From positions 6,206,501 to 6,270,500 of the forward strand of contig JAZGTN010000046.1 in NCBI GenBank assembly GCA_037783415.1: 64,000 nt of DNA, written 5' to 3'. The DNA is from Leptasterias polaris. Its lineage: Eukaryota; Echinodermata; Asteroidea; Forcipulatida; Asteriidae. Under the pieces are notes generated by a model. That model saw only the letters and a list, made by a program, of their open reading frames with translations. It ran no database searches and was not told the origin of the DNA. The position numbers were made by a program, and so were the translations under genes. Numbering within the stretch: position 1 is the stretch's first letter; each line of letters starts with the position of its first letter. Of the stretch, positions 48,501-60,500 are shown in pieces.

Positions 48501-51500
48501 AAACTGGAGCAGCTTCTGAGAGGACAGTGATGCCTTACTATCGTCATCCATGGATCGGACCTTCCTCAGGTAGCAGCGGAGGTCTCCGTTGGATAAGTAC
48601 TCCGAGGCTATGTACAATATACCTTAAAACAAATATTGAGATAAAAGAGTGAAACTGATATATGTTAATTGATTAAAACGTTTATCGTAATGCAGTTTCT
48701 AAAGTCTCTATTCTTAACTTTAAAAACGGTTTGTAAATATTCATTAAACATGATCCACTAAGTTAAACCTTCATGTTGACAAGCACCGAGAATCTTAACG
48801 AGATTATGATGACTTCCATTGAGCGTCATAGTTTTCAGTTCTTTTAAGAAATTCTCTCTGTCAGCTGGAGATGCATTTTCTGAAATCATAATAGAAACAT
48901 TTCCCAAGTCAAAGCATCACAACTACTGATGAAGAATTAGTTGTCATGATGATGATATCTCCCCATGTTCATTAAGTGGTAAAACTGTAGACGTATCATT
49001 ACTTTTAACCAAGTACACCACAGTTTGATTGTCAAATGTACTTGTTTACAAACACATGCAAACAGTGGAAAACATATGACACAAGTGAAACATTGCCACC
49101 AAAGCAACGACTACTTATGGAAAAACTGTGTTTGTCATAAACTTGGTAATCTGGCTTAATTTTAAGTTCTCGTAAAATTGGCTCTGCGTAACCTTTTCGT
49201 GATAAATTGTCAAGGGGAAAAATAAGACATACCTTTGAGCTTTTTGATCGCAGCCTGGCACAGTTCTCCTTCAACCCTTACGCCGCCATAAAGCACTTCA
49301 CCAAAGTATCCCTTTCCAAGCACTTTATTTCCTACCATCATGTCGTCCCACGAGACACTCCATGGATGAGCCCATGTAGGCAAACCAACATCTTCGTACG
49401 TGGGTGAAGGTTCTGGCGATTGGAGTGCAGATGAACCAGAGCCAACTGGTTCGTAAATTGACTCTTGTACCAGAGGGACCTCCTTTTGGGATGATGCACT
49501 GGTGGGTTTTTCCTCTCGTGCTACAGTGTTCTCATAAGAAACCTAGTGCGAAGTTTTATAAGAAGTACACCAGAAACTGTTTAACGTTTGTTTAATTAAT
49601 TGGTAATGAATGGACGTTTTCAAACTAGAGACTGTGTGAACAAAGTATCTGGTGATTATGCTGTGAAATGAGTTGAATTCACAGTAAAGTGGGTTCAAGA
49701 AGATTGTCAGCAATTATCAGCTCAATTGTCAGCAGAAAATTGGGTAAAAGTACAAGTGCTTTAACTGTGGAACGACAGCTGGAAAGAGCATAATAATGTG
49801 TAGCTGGCAGGTGTTTTTCGCCGTTTGAAGAATTGTTTAAGGGTTATTTTTAAAATAATGGATGTAGAATAAGAGGGTGTACTCTGCGAGGAGTTGTAAT
49901 AATATTTAATGTTTCAATTTATGTGTCAAAGAGTAAATGGCTGTAAACATGATTTTGATACCACATTTTGACGAGCGTGCACAAGACGCCCCGAGAAAGA
50001 TGTTTTATCCCTTCCGAACTTTCTTTCAAATTCACATCTCACGTACTACGGAAATACACGACTGTATCGAATAACACCGAATGAAAATATTGACTCACAA
50101 GCTCTTGGCTAGCAACTATCCCTTGTCGCTGCAAAATATGTCGTCTTCTTCGCTTACGGCGTCTTCGGGTGTAAACCATAGCACCAACTACGATCACAAC
50201 AGCAGCAGCAATTGCAACACAGATAACGATAATCAGAAGATTGCTCAGTCTAGTGGGCGGTAACTGAGTTACTGCGTTCACTACAAAACAGATGAAATAA
50301 GTTGCATACTTGAGTTATTAGGTCGATTGTCGGTGTTCTTGTGAGTTTACGGTAGCGCATTTGTCTCAGAGTATTCATTTTGATCTCAAAGAGTAAATGT
50401 TTTTAAAGAGCAACGTGTTACCTTGATATGAAAAAAGTATATTGTAAAGTATCCATGTCAAGTATGTAAACCTACTTTGTGGCAAGGTAAAGGATGTTGA
50501 CACGTTACTCCATCCTCCAAGTCCAACTTGCGTTTCTGCACGTACCTGAAAAAGACCCCAAACCATTAACGCATTATCTGGATAGAAGACCAGTTAGTAT
50601 TAACACTTAAATTTCTTTATGCGTATAATTATAAACAAACGGGAGTAATTAACTTAGGGCACCACACCTGGAATGAATAACTGACATTTCCCTCCAGGTT
50701 CGTGATCTCTTTGGTTTGAAAGTCATTCTGTAGATCATCTGTGACTCTAAGTATCTCAGCCGATGATGAGTTTTCAGACTCTGTCTTCCAGTAGCGGATC
50801 TGATAACTGATGATGATGCCGTGAGATGGAGTAGGACGAAACCATGACACAGTGATGCAGTCACTTCTGATTAATGGAAAAGTCACGTTGCTTGGAGGGG
50901 TAGGAACTTTGTAGAGGATAAAAAGGGATACATAATTCAGATTTAAGTTTGCAGATATATTTTGAAAGGCGATCTGTGACGAGTTGATACTATCGAAATA
51001 AGAAAAAAAACATTAATTTCCACAATAGTATAGTTTCTATAAATTGGTTTCAGAAATATGTTAAAAGGTTATCACCACATCTTAAACTTAAAATATTCCC
51101 TGAGAAATGTGGTGTCAAGGTAGAACACTATGTCAGCGATTTACAAAATAATCTTTAATTTGTATTTAACACAGAAAGTGTTTGTGTTTTTCATTTACAA
51201 TTTTATAACGAACTAACATTTTAAATTATATAATCTCAAACACATTTCTCTTTACCTGTATGAACTTTTGTAAAGACCTCCAATCTCGCCACTTGTCCAA
51301 TGACATCGGCATCATTTACAGCCCAAACGTTAAACCCATATTGTGTTGAAGGCTCCAAAGCATCAAGAATTAATTCGGGTTGAGACGTAGCAAATATTTC
51401 ATTAATCTTGATTTTCGAATGGAGGTCAAAGTTGAACCTGCTGTCATACGGACGGGCCAGTACACGATGCTGAACCTGTGAAGTTATTGGTTAAATTGTG

Positions 51501-54500
51501 TTGAATTGGTAAACTATATATTGCAGGTCAGGCACATATATTTGGCAAATTAAACCTCTGACAAAAAATTGTTACCTTTCAAATAGCATGGTTTGACAGA
51601 AACGAGTTTCTTAAAATGTATGACATTGAGGTTTTCATCTTCGATGTGAATCTGAATTAGACACTTGGTCGCATTAAAATGATAATACAACTCAAAACAA
51701 AACCAGCGACTGTTATAAGCTATGTTATCGATTGAATGACGGGATAAACTATTTCAATATTTTCAAGCGTATTGAAGCAAAACTGTTTGTCAGGTACTGA
51801 ATCATCGTTATTTCTGTGTTATAAGTTAAAGTAGAACGCACAAATTCCTGAGGATGGCTTAAAAATGCGGATGTTAAAAACAGCTCATTCCAGTTTTAAT
51901 CAATTCACATGAGTTGTTAGTAGAATTATTTCAACATTGCTCTAAAAGTAAAAGTATCCAATGATATACATACGACATATTTGACAATCTCCCCGTTCGG
52001 ATACTGTGGACGGTCCCAGCTTAGTGTGATGCTTGTCATGGTGATCTTTGTAGCGATTAGAGATTGTGGTTGACTTGGCCCTGTGAAGAGTAATATGTGA
52101 CAAAAATAAATATGCTAAATTGTTTGCTGCAGGAAACATTACACTTGTGCCCTCAATACAACAACTATAACGTATAAATAGTTATACATCAAGTAAAAAA
52201 CCACGAGGGAAACTGACTGGGTAAAGTTTGTAAACAACTTTGGTTTTAAACAAGAAAAAACGAGGTCGCATGTTCAAATCCCGCTGTAATAGTTTATTCT
52301 TTGTTCAACCAAAAATTATGTATAGGTATTTTATTATACTTTTGATTGTACATAATAATAGGTTCAGTTAAAACTACCCGAGAAAGAAATGTACGGATAT
52401 AATGACAAAAACCTCTGTAAAAATTTAGCACACGACTGAGGATACGGCAGTCAAATATCATATAAAAGTGGTAAACAACTTTTACCGCAAACCAAAGAAA
52501 CACCGTTTCTAATCATAGCGTTCATCCACAGTTCGACCTTTCGAAATTCTTACTTGATAAAGTAATTTAAATATTGGAGACTAGAAAGTACATAAAACCA
52601 ATCTGAATAGTCCTTCATTTGTCATTGTTTCAAAGACCGAGGCAACAGATACATAATTACCCCCCGGTACAGTGATGGCTGATGTGATATCACTCCACTG
52701 ACCATATCCAACATTTGTTTGTGCTCGAACCTGAACATAGAATACAACAATAATTGATAGCGATTTAATCCCGTTTTGGACAGGTTTCCTGAACAATAAA
52801 TCTAAAAGCCAAAGACTGAGACGTGTGATTCTTTCATTGTTAAGTTGTTGGCAATAAAAACATAATTTCTTAAAATAAAAATAACTGCCACAGAACTAAA
52901 ACCAGCTCTCAAAAATGTAGTTGCAATGGCAATAACGGGTCCCCCCCCAACACACACACGCGTGTATACGCCTGCAATCGTGGACCTCCTATTGTCCCTC
53001 TTTGGTTTATACTCTAACTTTTTTGCAACAGCTCCCATTGGTTTTGTAAACGTTTTCCAACCGTGGACCTTTCCCGAACCGTGGACCTATTGTCCTCTTT
53101 TGTTATAGATCACCAGTTTGAATGTGTATACCTACTCACACACACACATACTAAACAGCATCAACAACTACAACAACACTTGCAACTAAAATGTATTCAG
53201 CAGAATCTTCCACAAGAATATCGTGTAATATAAACAGTGTGACACCGTTTGAGCGTTGTTAAGAAGTGACACAGTATTACCTGGACTGAGTAACTTATAC
53301 TCCCTTCCAAATCCACGACCCTTTTCGTCTGGTGATGATCAGCGAGCTGCTTTGTGATTCTCTCTGTATGTCCCGATGCCGGGTTCTCTGACTCCGTCTT
53401 CCAATAGCGTAGCTCGTAGCTGATGATGACGCCATGAGGAGGACTGGGAGCGTCCCACTCCACGATGACTCTGTCACTTCTCGTGACTGGAAAAACTACG
53501 TTGCTTGGAAAAGGAGGAACTGTATGTGTGAAAAAAGTACCAGTAGCATTAATTTAAAAACGTGGAATTGCGTAGGTTGTAGTAAATAGTAGTTTTTGTT
53601 TTTAGGCGCATATGCATACAATGCTTATTGTTTGAGGACTCAAAAAAGGCTGGTCACTTGACATATTCTCATTATAAATAATGGTAATTATTTGCACTGC
53701 ATAGTCTTGTTGAAATAAACTCATTTTGTAAGGACAAACTAATACATTTTTGAATTACTTACTTCCTTCCTTTGTTAGAGTCGTATTTGACGCAACTGGT
53801 CCTGAACCGAACCGATTCTCTGCAGAGACTGATAGTGTGTACAACGTAAAGGGAACAAGGCCAGCAAATTCTACCCGAGTGCTAGAGATCGTTTCATCTC
53901 TGAGCACTTCAACGTCACTGCTATTGAGTATGTAATGATACTGGGTTATGATGCTGTTACGCTGACCACACACTGGTTGTTTCCACGAAAAAGCCATGGT
54001 TTGGTTGGTAACATCGATATACTTCAAATCGTGAGGAGGTCCGGTAGGTGCTAAAATGTTAGAAAGATAAGAAAACAAACATTTTGCAAATGAAAATAAA
54101 ATTAGTTAAAATAAATAAAACATAAGAATCTTAATCAAGTAAACAAACGTACTAGATCTACATAGTGTAGACGGTGTGGCTGGAATTATCGGCTATGTAT
54201 GTACATTTTAATTTTTAAATATTGGCTGGTGAATCGGGTAAGCAGTTAATTTATTCCATAATGTAAAAGATAAATAGTACCTTTTTTGTTTCCACATGTG
54301 ATTTGCATATAAACTGTACAATAAGTAAACATTCATGTATTACAAATGCCTCCTTTCTTACAAATACTTACTTCTTTCACCGGTAATCTTTGTTTTGGTT
54401 GTCAATGTTCCGTTTCCAGCTTCATTTATTGGTATAACATTGACCCTATATTTAGAGTATGCTTTCAATCCTTCTATATTGACTGAAGTACTGGTAGTAA

Positions 54501-57500
54501 TCAGTGAACTACCGGAATGGTCAACCTCCTGACATTGCTCCAGATTGATGAGTTCATAGGTCACTAGATAGTCAGTAGCAAGGCACGGATTGAGGTTGGT
54601 ACCAGGGGCTTCCCATGACACTCTCAGTTGATCATGTTGTACGTCACTGAAGGTCAAGTCAGTAACAGCATCTGGAACTTTAAATGACCATGCACAAAAG
54701 AGTGGATTGCGATGAATATAATGGAATAATATCAATTTCAGAGAGACTTTTACGTCAAGTTATCAAAACAAACACTGCATGACGAGTTTATTATAAACTG
54801 ATCAATCGCAGGCCCGGATTTATTTTTTACATTTAGGCGTGTCGTGGCCGAGCGGATAAGAACACCGAACTCAAGCTCTGGTGTTTCTGTTCAGCAGAGT
54901 GTGGGTTCGAGTCCCGGTTGTGACACTTGTGTCCCTGAGCAAGACACTTAACTATAATTTGCTTCTCTCCACCCAGGGGTAAAGATAATGGGTACCTGTG
55001 AGGGAAGAAATGGTTCTTGTGATTGATTTAGCTTAGTAGCACATATTTGTTGCACAGGCTGTATACTCCCCAGGGAGCTGAGATGGTTTAAGGAATGAAT
55101 TAATGGCCCAGTGACCAGGGGTAATAATCTTGGAAGCGCTTTGAGACGCACTTCGGGTGTGTAAAGCGCTATATAAAAACTGAATATTATTATTATTATT
55201 ATTATTTATATGTATTAAACACCCGCTGACTACATCTTCATTAACATACATTTGATTAGTAATTTTTGTAAAATCACAGTTAAATGTTTATTATTTCCGT
55301 TCCTTACGTACCGACTGCCTCCGTTTGTTCCTGTTGATTAAACGATGTCATTCCGCCTCTACTCGTGACAGTGATGGTGTACGATGTACAGGGGAGTAAG
55401 TTGCCAAACTGTGCAGACGTGGTCCGCGCATTCAGATTCCGAATGAATTGGCTTTGTCCTGATCGAGACAATTCAACTCTGTAAAAAGTGATTTTGACTC
55501 CTCTGCTGCCACATGGGATGGGGTTCCAGGTGATCCTGATGCTACTGACTGTCACTTTACGGCTTTTGAATGTTGGCGCAATCCCAAGACCTAATCGGAA
55601 GGCAATGTTACACACATTTAAGGAGGATTAAAAAATCAAAAATCTACCAACAACAACAATGCTGACATAATATCGATCTCACTTCAAGTAGAAGATACAA
55701 TTAAGTGGTACATCAGCATTAAGGAATTAAACTTACTTCTTCCTTTTGTCGTCGATGGATTGCTTTTCGTGGGTCCAACACCAGCTTCATTTCTCGATGT
55801 GACGTTTATCCTGTACGTCGAGTATGGATGAAGACCATTGACAGTGATGGTTGTATCTGTTGTGTTCAGTGAACCACCGGAATGATCACCCTCCTGGCAT
55901 TGGTCAAGATTGATGAGTTCATAGGTCACCTTATAGCCAGTAGCAGAACAAGGATTGCCACGGTTGGAACCAGGGGCTCTCCAAGATACTTCAAATTGAT
56001 CTTGTTTGGGATTGATGGTCATGCCGGTAACAGCATCTGGAACTTTAATTGGCCATGTAAAAAAATACCTTTATTTTAATGGTTTATAAAACAAATTCCT
56101 CAAATTATCATCAAGTCATTATCAGTTGTTATTAATTAGTGTTTTAAGTACTTCCTGGTATATAATTATATGCATATGAATTCTGAGTGGCCCGTAATAC
56201 TTAACATTCACAAGCAATGCTTCTTTATGGCCTTACACATCGCAGAATCATTCATTTTTCTTAAACACACAACTGCATTTTCATTAAATAAATCTTTACT
56301 CAAATAATATTAATAAGAGTCTCTTAATGAAACAACTTTAAGATAGTTTCTTTGTCTACATGTACCGATTGGCTTTGTTGTTTCCTGATGGTCAAACGAT
56401 GTCGTTCCGCCTCTACTTAAAGTAGTTACATTGATGGTGTATGATGTACATGGGGATAAGTTGTCAAACTCTGCAGACGTGTTCTGCACGTCTTGAGACT
56501 GGATGGTTTGGCTCTGTCCTGACCGATACAAATTCACTCTGTAGCCTGTGATGTTGCCTCCTCGTCTGCCACATGGGATGGGGTTCCATGTGATATTGAT
56601 GCTTCTTGCTGTCACTATACTGCTATTGAATGTAGGCGCAACTCCAAGACCTGATTGGAAGGCAAAGTATATATTAGACCATGTGACCTGTGACATCACA
56701 TGTTTACAAGAGAGCCACAGAGACTGGACTTCCTGCAGGCACAGGTTGTACACAGCTCAATGGAAGAATACGCTAAATCTTACGTTTTATGGAGATTACA
56801 CTGTCTGATTTTTCTCAACTTTTGATATGAAGAAAGGGGGACATCTCAAAAGCTGTGCAGCTGTTGCTTTTGTAACTCTTGAATTTATGTGAAAATTATG
56901 ACACAAAATGTAAATTTTCCTATGTGGCCTGTGTAGTATCTTGCCAGTTAGGAATTGCGTAAGAATGTACAAGGTCACTATTCTGTAAACAAATTAGGTA
57001 ACATGGTCTAATAGGCAATGACAAATCATAACAACAATGTTCGATTTATCTCTGGGTCACTAAACTGATCTTGAACAGTAACACGACACTAAAAAGGAAT
57101 GTTTCTCCCGTAAAATGTTTAACTGATCGACATTTGCAAAATATAAAAGGCGTCAACAGTTGTACTTACTTCTTTCCCCTGTAATCTCTGACTTGGTTTG
57201 AGTGGGTCCATTTCCAGCTTCATTTCTCGGTGTGACATTGATCCGGTACTCAGAGTATGCTTCCAATCCTTCTATAATTATAGATGTATCAGTGACGTTC
57301 AGTGAACCACCTGAATGGTTACCTTCCTTGCATTGATCCATCCTGATGCGTTCATAGGTCACAAGGTAGTCAGTGGCAGGGCAAGGATTCTTCTTCTTGG
57401 CTTGCCAAGTCACAGTTAGTTTATTATGGCCGTCTGGTTGGATTTTCAAAGCCTTAACAGGCAAAGGGGCTGTATAAAACGTCACAACATCAACACTAAG

Positions 57501-60500
57501 CATAAGTATGACTTCCAAAGAGCCAGAAAGTTTTTAACAATTATTTTAAAACAATCATTGAGAAAGAGTTACCCCCTATAATTAAACAGCTGTAGGCCTA
57601 CATGAATAGAACAGAAAGTTAATACATTTTTTTATTTCTTTCTCCACTCAGCTTATGGCAGCAGAAGAAAGGGCCCACTGAAGATGTACAATTTCGAATT
57701 ACTAGTATTGTTTTGGCCCTTTTCACTCTGCGGGAATGGCAAAGTCCTTTTATTTTTACTGTATAGAATACATACTCAAACTTGATTTTAAAGACGAGCT
57801 CGCACACTATAACTACTGGCGCATTACGAAACAATAGGTTGTTAATAATAACAACATTTTGGCAATAAAAGAAACAATTTACACTGCAGAATGCTTGAAT
57901 AATTATAATTTGACCACCATAACGTTGTTAACGTTTTTTTAATTACCTTGTTTTGTTGTATTTTGTTTTGTCATATTGGACCAAGTTCCTTCTCCAATGC
58001 TATTCCAAGCTCTTACTTGAAATACATACAAAGTGCATGGTGTCAGGGAAGTAATCCTTACAAGTTTATCCGTTGTTTTGATGAAAGGTTTTATGAAGTC
58101 GGTATCGGGTTGTTTTCGATACGTGTATTCGTATCCCGTTATAATGCCACCTGTTCTTCCACAGAGAAGGTCCCAGGCGAACTCGATGTGATCTGTGGAT
58201 ATTGAGCTGACTGTTACAGTTGGTGCTTCTGGTACTGTTATGAAAACAACAGTAAATAATTAATACAATAAGAAAAATCCCTTTAGGTTGTACAGAGGTT
58301 TGTACAGTCCTTCTGCTATGAAACTCAGCACAATGGAATAAAGCAAATAAATTACTTTCCATATCAACCCATTAACTCTTACTTTACCTGATTGTGCTGT
58401 TGTCATGTTACTAGTGAATGGGGTGCTACTTCCAACTTGATTTCTCGATGTAATATTCACCCTGTATGTGGAGTACGCCTCCAGTCTGTCTATGGTGATT
58501 GTTGTGGCGGTTGTGTTAAATTCGCCAATACTTGTATTGACCCTCTTACACTGCTCAAGGTATATGAGGTCATAGGTCACCAGGTAGTCAGAGGCAGGAC
58601 AAGGACTTTGTGTGTCGGTAACAGGAGCATCCCATGAAAGTGTCAGTTGGTTATTGTTGATGTTGGAGACTGTTACGATGGTTACAGGATTGGGAACTTC
58701 AAGAACAAAAGGATAAAGTAACACAGAAAAAGCAAAACATGTTTCATTTTTGAAAGCCAGCAAAAGTAAATGACTGCGTGAGAAAGACATAGAAAGATAT
58801 CAACGAGAATCAAACTGAAACTACGGTGCCCAAATTTGCTTGAACCTAGTTACCAAGTTTAACTCACAACTCATTCTAAATATAATTCAATATAAAAATA
58901 AATCCTTCGACATTTCATTTTATTTACCATTTGATACAGTTGTGTAAGGTACCTCACTGTAATGTCCAATGCCTTTACTCGTTTGGGCGGCAACTTTGAG
59001 TTGATAACTTGTGCAATGAGACAAGTTAAGGTTGACAGTTGTACCCTCGACTGCAACTGGCTCTGCATCACTCTCGAGACCAGCAAGTACCTTATAGACG
59101 TAGTTCACAATGTTGCCGCTATTTGCTGGGCAAACTACCGGATCCCATGATAAAGTGTGAGTTGATAAACCATCAGCAGGATAAGAAGACACAGTGAGAC
59201 GTTGCGGTTTCGTGGTGGGATCTGAAATCGATTGGAACAGTTTTGTGTTTTAATGATTTCCTTTTGAAAGAAAAGTAATAAACAATTTGTGCTTAATTGA
59301 GTACATAAAAAAAAAAATAGATTCGAGCAAAGACGATTGCCATAAACAAACCATACGTAATGATGTAAAAACGTTTTTAGGGGGTTATTGGTACCATGAT
59401 AATTGTTACAGAAAGGCACACAATTTGGTATAAATAACCAAACGTGTAATAATACCCCGTTTGCACAGTGACACACAGTGACAGAGTTAATACTTAAAGG
59501 TGCTGTATACGTTTGGTAATTGGATCCTACTTATTGTGTTAATCCTATATAAATGTAGGTATATACAATAAAACTAACCTGTGAAAATTTCACTTCAAAA
59601 GGTGGTCGCGTTTTTGAGATATCACCGAAAAACCGGAGCGATTATTTCCACGCAGGAAAATATTCCCTATAGGAATACACAATCTGAGAAGCGTTACGGC
59701 CGTAACGCTTCTCAGATTCAAATGTTTATGGGATAAAAAGTGATTTTTCCATAACCGTAGTACTTCAAAGTGAAAAGTTTCTCAAAATGCATTACACTAT
59801 CCAAAGCTGCTGCACTTCTTACCATTAAAGTTTTTGTTGCCATTAATTGTCAGAGTCATTACCAAACGTATACAGACCCTTTAAAGGCAGGAAAGGGACA
59901 TAAAGGACGTTCACATTATATATCAAATCTTGTGTTTTCCAAAATATTAATTTTCAGCTGTATTCCATACCTTGACAGTTATCTCCTGTGTATCCTGCTG
60001 CACAGTTCCCATTACATTGACCAGTTGTTCCATTACATAGCACCCCATCGGCACAGTGACAAGTCTGGGCACAGTTTGCACCGTATGTTCCTTCATTACA
60101 ATCTGAAATAGTGAAATTAGGAAAGAACCAGAAATAAAGCACCGATAAAGACGAAATATAAGTTAAGCGTATGACTATAACCTGTCTGAAAATGAATGAC
60201 GGTAAGCGCTATGAAACGCCCGTATGAAGAGATATATTCTTATAAAAACTAGTTATTATAGGTTTTCTCGGTCAATTTCGGCAAATGAGCAGCCGATTTC
60301 ATTTTCGTGCGTTCGAATTAAAGCTATTTTGCCTCTCCAGTTGTTACTGCGTTTCAAATTCAAAATTCGGGCATTCAATTTCGTATTGAGGCATTCAAAT
60401 TCCTTTTGCACTGTGTTCAATTTAGCATATCGTCATTCTTTTTCGTGACGCACAATCATCATTCAATTTAGCAAAGCTGGTTCGACTGGAGATTTTACTG

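Noticed and set aside
52802..53038. 78-codon minus-strand frame in gene B intron
   Set aside because: No homology, contains a CA repeat, and lies between two well-supported FN3 half exons.
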